64,000 nucleotides of DNA from DASZUK01 sp963844575 (lineage in GTDB: Bacteria > Actinomycetota > Acidimicrobiia > Acidimicrobiales > RAAP-2): positions 248,001-312,000 of the forward strand of contig CAWJOU010000005.1 of assembly GCA_963844575.1 (NCBI GenBank), given 5' to 3'. Both the position numbers and the translations under genes were made by a program. The notes beneath the pieces were generated by a model. That model saw only the letters and a program-made list of their open reading frames with translations. It had not been told where the DNA came from and ran no database searches. Positions 48,763-57,662 of this stretch are shown here, piece after piece. How positions within the stretch are numbered: position 1 is the first letter of the stretch; every line of letters begins with the position of its first letter.

Positions 48763-51576
48763 TCAGCCGAGGGCGAGACCGGTCGGTAGCGGAAGCGAGT
48801 GAACGACTGCCATCCGCTGCGTCGGCCGGGTCAGCGCGACGTAGAGCGCCCGCAACCCCCGGGTGGTCGGCGTCGGCGGGCCCTCCCGCCCAGCGCCGTC
48901 CCCGGCGGCGACCAACGCGGGTTCGACGACGACGACCGAGTCGAACTCCAGTCCGTTCGCCTCGTCCGCTGGCAGGACGACGAGCGACGCGGCCAGGCCG
49001 GGGCCCCTCGGGTCGCGGGGGTCGACCGCACCGCTCTCCCGGGCCACCAACGCCCGCAGGATCTCCCCGTGGAGCGGGCCGGGGACGAGCACCGCGACCC
49101 GTCCGGGCGCCACCGCGGCGGCCTCCTGCTCAGCGACCGCGGCGGCCCGATCGGCCAGCGCGCCCGGTGGTACCTCGGTGACCGTCGGCCGATGGCCGGA
49201 CCGTCGGACCGGCCGCGGCGGCGCCACCCCCGGCGCGGCGATGGCCAGGACCCCGGCCGCCACCTCGACGACCTCGGCCGGCGTCCGGTAGCTGACCGTC
49301 AGCTCGGTCAGGCGGGGTTCTTTGGTCGGCGTCAGGTGGGCGCCGATCTCCGCCCAGCCCGATGGCGCCCACGGACCGGTCGCCTGGGCGATGTCGCCGA
49401 CGACGGTCATCGAGCCGGAGAGCGAGCGGCGGGCGAGCATCCGGAGCTGGAGCGGCGAGAGGTCCTGGACCTCGTCGACGACGATGTGGCCGTACGACCG
49501 GATCCCGTCCTCGTCGACCGCCTTTGCGCCCGCGCCCGGCGTCGGGCTCAGCTCGAACCCGGACGGCCAGTAGCCGACCTCCTCGCGCGCCCGCTCGAGC
49601 CGCTCGCGGTTGTCCGGCCGGCTCCGGCGGGACTTCGCCCGCCGCGGGCCGAGGATCGCCCTCGCCTCGTCGACCAACGCGGCGTCGGCCGCGGTCCACG
49701 GGACCTCGTCGAGCGCGCGGCTCCGCGGCCGGTAGAGCAGCGTCTGCTCGGCCGGCGTCAGCCCGCCCTGGCCGGCCGCGACGAGCAGCGGGCGGGCGCC
49801 GTAGAGGTCGTGGAGGAGCTCGTGCGGCGCCAACCGCGGCCACATCCGGTCCAACGCCTCCGCCAGCTCTGGCACCCGCCGGACGCGGCGACCGAACTCC
49901 TCGACGTCGATCTCGTCGGCGGCGGCCGCCAGCTCGTCGGCGGCGACCGTCAGCTCGTCGATTCCACCGATGTCGTCGCCGAGGCCGTCGCCGAGGCCGT
50001 CGCCGAGGCCGTCACTGATGCCGTCGCCGAGGCCGGCGTCCGGGCCACCGCCCACCGGACCGTCGGCGGCCCCAGGGAAGTCGTCGGCCCCGGGGAAGTC
50101 GTCAGGCCCAGGGAAGTCGTCAGCGACGGCGGCATCGACATCGCCCGCGCCGCCGTCCGCCGCGCCACGGTCGTCCGCCGGGCCACGGTCGTCCGCCAGG
50201 CCGCCGTCGCCGTCGTCGCCACCACCGTCCCCGCCGCCGGGGAAGAGGAGGAGCTGGCCGAGCCCGTCGTCCAGGCTGACATCGACACTGACGTCCTCGT
50301 CGGCACCTGGAGCACTGCTCGGCGCGGCCGGGCCGGCGAGGTCGCGGCGGACGCGACGGTACTGGTCGGCGAGCCGCCGGACGACCTGCTGCTCGACGAA
50401 CCGTCGCCGGGTGTTGTGCGGCCCGGGACGGCGGCGGGCGAGGGCGATGATGTCGGCGGAGTCGGCCGCGGTCAGCCGGAGGCTCGCCGCGCCGAACGGG
50501 ACGACGACGTCGCGGCGGAGCGGGCGCTGGCGGGTGCGGACGGCGCGGGCGAGGAACCGCACCATCCGGGCGTCGCCCTTCAGCCGGGCGACGTCGGCCG
50601 GCTCGGTGCCGCGCACGCGGATCTCGGGCACGAGCCCGGCGACGGTCGACAGCGTGACGCCGGTCTCGCCGAGCGACGGCAGGACCTGCTCGATGTAGCG
50701 GAGGAACAGCGGGTTCGGACCGACGACGAGCACGCCCTGACGCTCGAGCGGGAAGCGGTGCGTATAGAGCAGGTAGGCGGCCCGGTGGAGGGCGACCGCG
50801 GTCTTGCCGGTGCCAGGACCGCCCTGGACCATGAGGACGCCGGCGAGCGGCGAGCGGATGATCTCGTCCTGCTCGCGCTGGATCGTCGCGACGATGTCGC
50901 CCATCTGCCCGGTCCGCACCTGGCCGAGCGCGGCGAGCAGCGCGCCGGGGCCGCCGAGCGGCAGCTCGCCGTCGACCAGCGCGGCGCCTGTCTCGGTTCC
51001 CCCTGTCTGGGTTCCCCCGATTTGGGGTCCGACTGCCTGAGGTCCGGCTGCGCCGGTGCCACTTACATCGGTCGCGGCAGCACCGGTCCGCGTCGCCGCG
51101 GCCGGGTCGTGGCCGTCGAGGGCCGGCCCGAAGTACTCGTCCTCGACGCCGACGACGGTCCGGCCGCGCACGGCGAGGTGGCGGCGGCGAGCCAGTCCGA
51201 GCGGGTCGAGGCCGGTCGCCCGGTAGAACGGCTCGGCCACGGGCGCCCGCCAGTCGACGACGAGCGGCTCGTGGTCGGCGCCGGAGACGGCGAGCCGGCC
51301 GATGTGGAACGCCTCGGTCCGGTCACTGCCGTTCTCGGGCTGCCGGTCGATCCGGCCGAAGCAGAGCGCCTGGTCACCGATGTCGAGCTGGGCCAGGCGA
51401 CCGAGGCTCGTCCGGACGACGATGTCGCGCTCGGTCCGCGACTGGAACGTCCCGCCCCGACCGAGGTCGAGCACGGACTCGAGCATGCGGTTGGCGTCGG
51501 CCCGCATGGCGTCCAGGCCGACATAGGCCCGGTCGAGGAAGTCCTGCTCTTCCTCGATGTCGCGTTGTGCGGTCAA
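48763..51576 (-). CDS. HelD/HelR-type RNA polymerase-associated helicase with long acidic insert
   Basis: 937 residues. Start TTG 51576 has AAGGGA upstream and gives the usual beginning LTAQRDIEEEQDFLDRAYVG. PLVVDWRAPVAEPFYRATGL is diagnostic for HelD; Walker A is VQGGPGTGKTAVALHRAAYL, Walker B HIVVDEVQDLSPLQLRMLAR, with VVGDIAQATG and a C-terminal GLRALYVALTRPTQRM. HelD removes stalled RNA polymerase from DNA; HelR forms confer rifampicin tolerance. Residues ~425-550 hold a very acidic Gly/Asp repeat (DDFPGPDDFPGADDFPG; LGDGLGDGLGDG), minisatellite-like in the DNA near 49.98-50.16 kb, far longer than the usual linker. It might mimic nucleic acid in the polymerase channel; this is inference. 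Confidence 0.88.
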   Translation of the reverse strand: MTAQRDIEEEQDFLDRAYVGLDAMRADANRMLESVLDLGRGGTFQSRTERDIVVRTSLGRLAQLDIGDQALCFGRIDRQPENGSDRTEAFHIGRLAVSGADHEPLVVDWRAPVAEPFYRATGLDPLGLARRRHLAVRGRTVVGVEDEYFGPALDGHDPAAATRTGAAATDVSGTGAAGPQAVGPQIGGTQTGGTETGAALVDGELPLGGPGALLAALGQVRTGQMGDIVATIQREQDEIIRSPLAGVLMVQGGPGTGKTAVALHRAAYLLYTHRFPLERQGVLVVGPNPLFLRYIEQVLPSLGETGVTLSTVAGLVPEIRVRGTEPADVARLKGDARMVRFLARAVRTRQRPLRRDVVVPFGAASLRLTAADSADIIALARRRPGPHNTRRRFVEQQVVRRLADQYRRVRRDLAGPAAPSSAPGADEDVSVDVSLDDGLGQLLLFPGGGDGGGDDGDGGLADDRGPADDRGAADGGAGDVDAAVADDFPGPDDFPGADDFPGAADGPVGGGPDAGLGDGISDGLGDGLGDGLGDDIGGIDELTVAADELAAAADEIDVEEFGRRVRRVPELAEALDRMWPRLAPHELLHDLYGARPLLVAAGQGGLTPAEQTLLYRPRSRALDEVPWTAADAALVDEARAILGPRRAKSRRSRPDNRERLERAREEVGYWPSGFELSPTPGAGAKAVDEDGIRSYGHIVVDEVQDLSPLQLRMLARRSLSGSMTVVGDIAQATGPWAPSGWAEIGAHLTPTKEPRLTELTVSYRTPAEVVEVAAGVLAIAAPGVAPPRPVRRSGHRPTVTEVPPGALADRAAAVAEQEAAAVAPGRVAVLVPGPLHGEILRALVARESGAVDPRDPRGPGLAASLVVLPADEANGLEFDSVVVVEPALVAAGDGAGREGPPTPTTRGLRALYVALTRPTQRMAVVHSLPLPTGLALG

Positions 51577-51765
51577 GCGTCGGTCCCTTCCGTGCCAGGG
51601 GGCGACTGGCGAGCACGCGATTCTACTGGCCTCCGCCGCCACCCCGGTCCGGCGGACAATCCGGGCCAGCGGGCCGGCGGGAGGTGGTCGGCACCCGACC
51701 GGGCCTGCAAGTATCTGGAGCGACGGCCGCCGCGGGTGGTCGCCTGATCGACCGGGGAGGCCGCC

Positions 51766-52089
51766 GTGCTCATCTCGACCATGAACGACGTCCCGGGATA
51801 CCGGGTCTCGAAGGTCCTCGGCGAGTGCTTCGGTCTGACGGTCCGGTCACGCAACGCGTTCTCGCAGTTCGGCGCCGGCCTCAAGTCGCTGGCCGGCGGC
51901 GAGCTCAAGGGCATGACGAAGAACCTGGAGACGAGCCGCGAGGAGGTCGTCCAGCGGATGGCCGAGGAGGCCGAGGCCCGCGGGGCGAACGCGGTGCTGG
52001 CGATGCGGTTCGACACGTCCGAGATGGGCGGCAACTGGACCGAGCTCTGCGCGTACGGCACCGCGGTCGTCATCGAGCCGTCGGCTTGA
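51766..52089 (+). CDS. YbjQ / UPF0145-family protein
   Basis: 107 residues, start GTG 51766. STMNDVPGYRVSKVLGECFG, NLETSREEVVQRMAEEAEAR and GANAVLAMRFDTSEM are the conserved blocks of the YbjQ heavy-metal-binding-like family, which forms pentameric dodecin-like assemblies. Role unknown. Divergent from HelD, 189 bp apart; upstream of hemE, whose alternative start (TTG 52086) would overlap its stop. Confidence 0.88.
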   Translation: MLISTMNDVPGYRVSKVLGECFGLTVRSRNAFSQFGAGLKSLAGGELKGMTKNLETSREEVVQRMAEEAEARGANAVLAMRFDTSEMGGNWTELCAYGTAVVIEPSA

Positions 52090-52139
52090 CCAGTCGGCCG
52101 CCGTCGGGGCCCGGGGGGCCAGGACCGGAGACCGGGCGG

Positions 52140-53198
52140 GTGCCGGAACGGACGAGCACCTTCCTCCGGGCCTGCCACGGCCAGCCCGTCCCGCACGTCC
52201 CGGTCTGGTTCATGCGCCAGGCCGGCCGGTCGCTGCCGGAGTACCGCGCCGCCCGGGGGGACGGCAGCATCCTCGGCGCGATCGCCAACGCGGAGCTGGC
52301 GGCGGAGCTGACGCTGCAGCCGGTCCACCGCTACGGCGTCGACGCGGCGATCCTCTTCTCCGACATCGTCGTCCCGGTCCACGCGGTCGGGTTCGGGGTC
52401 GACGTCGTGCCCGGTCGTGGACCGGTGGTCGCCGAGCCGTTCCGGTCGGTCGACGACCTGGTGCGGCTGCGACCGCTCGAACCGGCGACCGACGTCCCGT
52501 ACGTGATCGACGCGGTCCGGCTGCTGGCGGCCGAGCTGGCCGGGTCCGGCGTGGCGCTCATCGGCTTCTCGGGTGCCCCGTTCACGGTGGCGAGCTACCT
52601 CGTCGAGGGCGGCCCGACGCGGACGTTCACGAAGATCAAGTCGCTGATGCACACCGACCCGGTGACGTGGGCGGCCCTGCTCGACCGGCTGGCGACGATG
52701 GCCGTCGCGTTCCTCCGAGCCCAGGTCGAGGCGGGCGCGCAGGCGGTCCAGCTCTTCGACAGCTGGGCCGGCTGCCTGTCGCCGGCGGAGTACGAGCGGT
52801 TCGTCCTGCCGACGACGCGGCGCGTGCTCGACGACGTCCGCGGCCTCGGCGTCCCGACGATCCTCTTCGGCGTCGGCACCGGCGAGCTGCTCCCGTTGAT
52901 GGCAACCGCCGGTGCGGACGTCGTCGGCATCGACTGGCGGGTGCCGCTCGACGAGGCCCGGCGCCGCGTCGGGTCGACGCACGCCGTGCAGGGCAACCTC
53001 GATCCGGCGATCTGCGTCGCGCCGTGGGCGGTCGTCGAGGCGGAGACCCGCGACGTGCTGCGGGCGGCCGGGGAGCAGCCCGGCCACGTCTTCAACCTCG
53101 GTCACGGCGTCCTGCCGGAGACGGATCCGGGCATCCTCGCCGCGGTCGCCGATCTCGTCCACGCCGAGGGCCGGGCCGGCGTGGGCGGGCCAGCGTGA
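52140..53198 (+). CDS. hemE: Uroporphyrinogen decarboxylase
   Basis: 352 residues from GTG 52140. Signature 1 VPVWFMRQAGRSLPEYRAAR and signature 2 GFSGAPFTVASYLVEGG are exact; the Asp of LFSDIVVPVHAVGF and the Tyr and His positions (NLGHGVLPETDPG) are present. Converts uroporphyrinogen III to coproporphyrinogen III, the branch point into the coproporphyrin-dependent haem pathway of actinobacteria. Followed after 27 bp by the haem-enzyme fusion gene, an operon that ends haem synthesis. TTG 52086 is an alternative start. Confidence 0.95.
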   Translation: MPERTSTFLRACHGQPVPHVPVWFMRQAGRSLPEYRAARGDGSILGAIANAELAAELTLQPVHRYGVDAAILFSDIVVPVHAVGFGVDVVPGRGPVVAEPFRSVDDLVRLRPLEPATDVPYVIDAVRLLAAELAGSGVALIGFSGAPFTVASYLVEGGPTRTFTKIKSLMHTDPVTWAALLDRLATMAVAFLRAQVEAGAQAVQLFDSWAGCLSPAEYERFVLPTTRRVLDDVRGLGVPTILFGVGTGELLPLMATAGADVVGIDWRVPLDEARRRVGSTHAVQGNLDPAICVAPWAVVEAETRDVLRAAGEQPGHVFNLGHGVLPETDPGILAAVADLVHAEGRAGVGGPA

Positions 53199-53225
53199 CC
53201 GGGCCAGCGTGACCGGAACCGCCCG

Positions 53226-55937
53226 ATGACGGTGCCGCCGGTCGCTCAGGCGCCAGTCGAACCGGAGCTGGCCGACCAAGAGCACGCCGAGCCGGAGCGG
53301 GTCGGCGTGCTCGTCATGGCCCACGGCACGCCGGCGACGCCGGACGAGATCGAGCCGTTCTACACGCGGATCCGCCGCGGCCGGCCGCCGACGCCGGAGC
53401 AGCTGGCGGACCTGCGGCGGCGCTACGACGCCATCGGTGGGACGTCGCCGCTGGCCGCCCGCACGGACGCGCAGGTCGCGGGGATCGCCGCCCGGCTGCA
53501 CCGGGCGCGGCCGGGCCGGTTCGACGTCCGCTACGGCGCGAAGCACACCGAGCCGTCGATCGAGGAGGCCGCGGCCGGCCTCGTCGGCCGCGGCGTCGAC
53601 CGTGTCGTCGGGCTCGTCCTCGCGCCGCACCGTTCGAGCCTCGGCTCGGAGGAGTACCTCGAGCGCGCCGCGGCAGAGATCGGTCGGCTGGCCCCGGACG
53701 TCCCGTTCGTCCCGGTCCGCCAGTGGTTCGACGCGCCCGGCTTCGCCGACCTGCTGGCCGACCGGGTGCTCGCCGCGCTTTCGTCACTGCCGGCCGACCG
53801 CGGCAACGAGACGGTCGTCTTCACCGCCCACTCGCTGCCCGAGCGGATCGTCGCGGCCGGTGACCCGTACCCCGAGCAGCTGACCCGGTCGGCCGAGCTC
53901 GTCGTCGACCGGGCCGGGCCGGCCGACTCGCGCCAGCGGGACGCCGGCGTGACGTGGCAGGTGGCGTGGCAGAGCGCGGGCCGCACGCCGGACCCGTGGC
54001 TCGGGCCGGACGTCCTCGACGTGATCCGCGGCCTCCCCGCGGCCGGGGCCGGCGCGGTCGTCGTCTGCCCGATCGGCTTCGTCGCCGACCACCTCGAGAT
54101 CCTCTACGACCTCGACGTCGAGGCCCGCGCCGTCGCCGACGCGGCCGGCGTCGCGTTCGTACGGACCGCGTCGCTCAACGACGACGCCCGTTTCCTCGAC
54201 GTCCTCGCCCGCGTCGTCGAGGACGCGGCCGAGATGGTCCCGCCGGACGGCGCCGGCGCCACGGCCCCACGGGCCGGATCGACTGGTCCGACCAACGGCG
54301 CAACGAAGGCGCGGCGCGTGCGGCCGCGGACGGTCGCGGTCGTCGGTGCGGGCATCGCCGGGTTGGCCGCGGCGTGGGAGCTGACCGGTGGCCGCGAGGG
54401 TCCGCGGCCGGGCACGCCGGCGGTCGTCGTGCTCGAGGCGTCGCCCCGGGTCGGCGGGAAGCTGCGGACCGAGTCGTTCGGTGGCCGGCCGGTCGACGTC
54501 GGCCCCGACGGGTTCCTCGGGCGCCGGCCGGAGGCGGCCGAGCTGTGCCGCGAGGTCGGCCTCGGCGACGACCTCGAGCCGATCGGCGCGGCCGGCGCCG
54601 CGGTCTGGTCCGGCGGCCGCCGGCGGGCGCTGCCCGCCGGGCAGCTGCTCGGCGTGCCGACCCGGTTCCTCCCGGTCGCCCGCTCCGGCATCCTCGGCCT
54701 GCGCGGCAACGTCCGGCTGCTCGTCGACGTGCTCGCCCCGCGCCCGGACCTGCGCGGGCCGCTCGGCGACCGGGCGATCGGGCCGCTCGTCGCCAAGAAG
54801 CTCGGCCGGCGGGTCGTCGACCGGCTCGTCGACCCGCTCGTCGGCGGGATCTACGCCGGCGGCGTCGACGACGTCAGCGCAGCCGCGGCCCATCCGATCC
54901 TGCTCGCCGCTTCACAAGGCCGGGCCGGGCTGATGCGGTCGCTCCGGCGATCCCAGGCCGGGAACGCTGGCTCGATTGCCCCCGCCGCGGCGACCGGTGC
55001 GGCCGCCGTCGACCCGACCGGCGACGGGCCGGGCGGGCCCAGCCACCCGGCACCGGCGTTCTGGGCGCTGCGCGGCGGCCTCGGCGCGCTCGTCGACCGG
55101 CTCGTCACCGTCCTCGTCGACCGCGGGGTGACCGTGCGCACCGATTGTGCGGTCGACCGGCTCGACCGCGGCGCCGACGGCGGGCCGGCGTGGTCGCTCG
55201 GCACCGCCGACGGCGAGGTGACGGCCGACGCGGTCGTCCTCGCGGTGCCCGCCGCGCCGGCCGCCGACCTGCTCGCCGCCCACGACGCCGACACGGCCGC
55301 GCTGCTGCGGGCCATCGAGTACTCGTCGGTCGCGCTCGTCACGCTCGCGTACCCGGACGGCGCGCTCGGTGACGGGCTCGTCGGCACTGAGTTGGTCGGC
55401 CCTGAGTTGATCGGCACCGGGCTCCTCGTCCCTCGGCACAGCCCGCTCCCGGCGGCGCTGGCCGACCAGGTCGGTGTTGGGCGGAAGGGGGACGACGGGT
55501 CGTTCATGGTGACCGCGTGCTCGTACCTCTCGCGCAAGTGGCCCCACCTGGCGCGGCCCGGCGAGCTCTTGCTCCGGGCGTCGGTCGGTCGCTTCGAGGA
55601 TCGCCGCTTCACCGCGCTGAGCGACGAGCAGCTCGTCGCCCGGGTCGCGGCGGAGATCGGCGTCCTGCTCGGCATCGACGGCGCGCCGACCACGTCGTCG
55701 GTCACGCGGTGGGCCGACGGGCTGCCGCAGTACCGGGTCCACCACCTGCTCCGGGTGACCGGGATCGAGGCCGCGGTGAAACGGCTGCCCGGCCTGGCGG
55801 TGGCCGGCGCGGCGTACCGCGGCGTCGGCGTGCCGGCCTGCGTCGCCAGCGGCCGGGCGGCCGGCCGCGCCGTGCTGACCGCGCTCGGCCTCGGCCCCGA
55901 CCCAGTCAGCCCTGGCCCGGTCAGTCCGGGCCCCTGA
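53226..55937 (+). CDS. Ferrochelatase - protoporphyrinogen/coproporphyrinogen oxidase fusion (CpfC-CgoX order)
   Basis: 903 residues, two haem enzymes in one chain. Residues ~25-345: ferrochelatase (VGVLVMAHGTPATPDEIEPF, HTEPSIEEA, catalytic-region TAHSLPERIV, and GFVADHLEILYDLDVEA with the metal-site Glu). Residues ~345-370 are an Ala/Thr/Gly linker. Residues ~372-895: HemY-type oxidase with the FAD Rossmann motif VAVVGAGIAGLAAAWELTGG, SPRVGGKLRTESFGGRPVDV, and a C-terminal VAGAAYRGVGVPACVASGRA. In the coproporphyrin-dependent pathway CgoX and CpfC act consecutively (oxidation then iron insertion), so fusion could channel the reactive porphyrin. Downstream of hemE; ChdC (HemQ) is not in the window. 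A Gly/Leu repeat (GTELVGPELIGTG) lies in the oxidase part. Confidence 0.9.
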   Translation: MTVPPVAQAPVEPELADQEHAEPERVGVLVMAHGTPATPDEIEPFYTRIRRGRPPTPEQLADLRRRYDAIGGTSPLAARTDAQVAGIAARLHRARPGRFDVRYGAKHTEPSIEEAAAGLVGRGVDRVVGLVLAPHRSSLGSEEYLERAAAEIGRLAPDVPFVPVRQWFDAPGFADLLADRVLAALSSLPADRGNETVVFTAHSLPERIVAAGDPYPEQLTRSAELVVDRAGPADSRQRDAGVTWQVAWQSAGRTPDPWLGPDVLDVIRGLPAAGAGAVVVCPIGFVADHLEILYDLDVEARAVADAAGVAFVRTASLNDDARFLDVLARVVEDAAEMVPPDGAGATAPRAGSTGPTNGATKARRVRPRTVAVVGAGIAGLAAAWELTGGREGPRPGTPAVVVLEASPRVGGKLRTESFGGRPVDVGPDGFLGRRPEAAELCREVGLGDDLEPIGAAGAAVWSGGRRRALPAGQLLGVPTRFLPVARSGILGLRGNVRLLVDVLAPRPDLRGPLGDRAIGPLVAKKLGRRVVDRLVDPLVGGIYAGGVDDVSAAAAHPILLAASQGRAGLMRSLRRSQAGNAGSIAPAAATGAAAVDPTGDGPGGPSHPAPAFWALRGGLGALVDRLVTVLVDRGVTVRTDCAVDRLDRGADGGPAWSLGTADGEVTADAVVLAVPAAPAADLLAAHDADTAALLRAIEYSSVALVTLAYPDGALGDGLVGTELVGPELIGTGLLVPRHSPLPAALADQVGVGRKGDDGSFMVTACSYLSRKWPHLARPGELLLRASVGRFEDRRFTALSDEQLVARVAAEIGVLLGIDGAPTTSSVTRWADGLPQYRVHHLLRVTGIEAAVKRLPGLAVAGAAYRGVGVPACVASGRAAGRAVLTALGLGPDPVSPGPVSPGP

Positions 55938-55986
55938 TGTCGGCGACGCCGCTGATGCCGCCGACCTGCTGGCACCCAGCCGGCTG

Positions 55987-57588
55987 ATGCGTTGGCGGGA
56001 GCGCCGGTGGGGCCGCGTCGCCGTCCCGTCGGTCGTCAGCGGCGTCGCCGTCGCCCTCTCGCTCCCGCCGTGGGGCTGGTGGCCGCTCGCGTTCGTCGGC
56101 GCGGCCGTCCTGTACTGGCGGCTCGCCGGCCTGCGGCTCCGGACGCGACTGCTCGCTGGTTGGCTGGCTGGCCTCGGCTGCTATGTGCCCGGACTGTTCT
56201 GGGCCCGGGCGTTCAACTGGTACGGCGCGGCCGTCCTGATGGCCGCCGAGGCGCTCTCGACGGCCGTCGCAGCCGGCCTCGTCCCGCCGGTCCGCGGCCG
56301 CCTGCCGGCGTTTGCCGGCGCGTTCACGCTGCTCGAAGCCGTACGGATGACGTGGCCGTTCGGTGGGCTGCCGATCGGCGGCGTCTTCCTCGGCCAGGCC
56401 GGCGGGCCGCTGCTCGGCACGGCTCGCCTGGGCGGCCCGCTGCTCCTGACTGCGGCCGTCTGGCTCGGCGGCGCCGGCCTCGGCGAGCTGGCCGTACGGC
56501 TTACCGCCGTCCACCCAGCCGGCGCCCATCAAACCGGCGCCCACGGGGCCCGCCACCGGTGGCTCGCCCGACCGGGGGTGATCGTCGGCACGGCCGCCGG
56601 CGCGACGGCGGTCCTGCTCGTCGTCGTGATCGGCGTCGCCGGAGCGCTCGCCGCCGACGGCGGGCCCCCGGTCCGCCGGATCTCGGTCGCCGCAGTGCAG
56701 GGCGGCGGTCGGCGTGGCTTCTCCGAGCGGGAGGTCAGCTCAGCGACCGTCTACACGGCCCAGCTCGCTGCGACGTCCGTCATTGGGCAGCGCGACGGCG
56801 GCCGGACGCCGCAGCTCGTCCTGTGGCCCGAGGATGTCATCTCGCTCGCCGGCCCGCTCACGGGGACGCCGCCGGCCGCGACGATGGCCGGGCTCGCCCG
56901 CCAGCTCCGCACGACCGTCGTCGCCGGTGTCACCGAGACGGTGTCGTCGACCGCGTTCCGCAACCTCGTCGTCGCCTGGGGGCCGAGCGGCCGGGTGATC
57001 GGGACGTTCGAGAAGGTCCACCGGGTGCCGTTCGGCGAGTACGTCCCGTACCGCGGCTTCTTCGCCCACTTCGCCAACCTGGCGGCCGTCCCGCTCGACG
57101 CGATTCCCGGCGCCGGGACCGGCCTGCTGCGCACGCCGGCCGGGCCGCTCGGGGTCATGGTCTCCTACGAGGTCTTTTACGCCGAGCGGGGCCGGTCGTC
57201 CGTCCACGCCGGGGCCGAGCTGCTCGTCGTGCCGACGAACACGTCGTCGTATGCGACCAGCCAGGTGCCGGCCCAGGAGGTCGCAGCCGACCGCGTCCAG
57301 GCCGTCGAGGAGGGGCGCGACCTCGTCCAGGCTGCACCGACCGGGTTCTCAACCGTCGTCGACGACCGCGGCGATGTCCTACAACGGACCGATCTCGGCC
57401 AGCGCCAGGTCCTGCTCGCCACCGTCGGCCTGCGGACCGGCGGCACCGTCTACGAACGGACCGGCGACTGGCCCGTGCTCGTCCTCGCCGGGTTGGCCGT
57501 TCTCGCCGGCTGGCTGCTCGCCGCCCCCTGGCGGCGGCCCGGCCGCCGCGGCCGGCCCGACGAGAACGAAATCCGGGCCTCGATGTGA
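55987..57588 (+). CDS. lnt: Apolipoprotein N-acyltransferase-like protein (Cys-to-Ser at the active site)
   Basis: 533 residues. N-terminal membrane helices (~10-185; VALSLPPWGWWPLAFVGAAV, NWYGAAVLMAAEALSTAVAA, GGLPIGGVFLGQAGGPLLGT), then a nitrilase-like periplasmic domain. The catalytic Glu is in LVLWPEDVIS and the Lys in EKVHRVPFGEYVP. The nucleophile Cys is replaced: GVMVSYEVFYAERGR has Ser where Lnt has Cys. A final helix (WPVLVLAGLAVLAGWLLAA) ends the protein. Lnt adds the third acyl chain to lipoproteins such as CtaC. Ser variants occur among actinobacterial homologues as I recall, but their activity is not established. 49 bp after the haem fusion gene. Confidence 0.82.
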   Translation: MRWRERRWGRVAVPSVVSGVAVALSLPPWGWWPLAFVGAAVLYWRLAGLRLRTRLLAGWLAGLGCYVPGLFWARAFNWYGAAVLMAAEALSTAVAAGLVPPVRGRLPAFAGAFTLLEAVRMTWPFGGLPIGGVFLGQAGGPLLGTARLGGPLLLTAAVWLGGAGLGELAVRLTAVHPAGAHQTGAHGARHRWLARPGVIVGTAAGATAVLLVVVIGVAGALAADGGPPVRRISVAAVQGGGRRGFSEREVSSATVYTAQLAATSVIGQRDGGRTPQLVLWPEDVISLAGPLTGTPPAATMAGLARQLRTTVVAGVTETVSSTAFRNLVVAWGPSGRVIGTFEKVHRVPFGEYVPYRGFFAHFANLAAVPLDAIPGAGTGLLRTPAGPLGVMVSYEVFYAERGRSSVHAGAELLVVPTNTSSYATSQVPAQEVAADRVQAVEEGRDLVQAAPTGFSTVVDDRGDVLQRTDLGQRQVLLATVGLRTGGTVYERTGDWPVLVLAGLAVLAGWLLAAPWRRPGRRGRPDENEIRASM

Positions 57589-57595
57589 GCGAATG

Positions 57596-57656
57596 TCAGA
57601 ATTCAATACACGGTTATCAGAATCATTATGCGTTCTGCCTAGATCATCTATATAAT
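57596..57656 (+). promoter_or_regulatory. AT-rich promoter of the fic gene: direct repeats and TATAAT
   Basis: A perfect -10 hexamer TATAAT (57651-57656) lies six bases before ATG 57663, a leaderless geometry. Upstream, TCAGAAT occurs at 57596-57602 and 57617-57623, 21 bp apart (two helical turns), as expected for a paired regulator site. This 70-bp stretch is much more AT-rich than the surrounding DNA. Confidence 0.65.
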
Positions 57657-57662
57657 TCCCGC

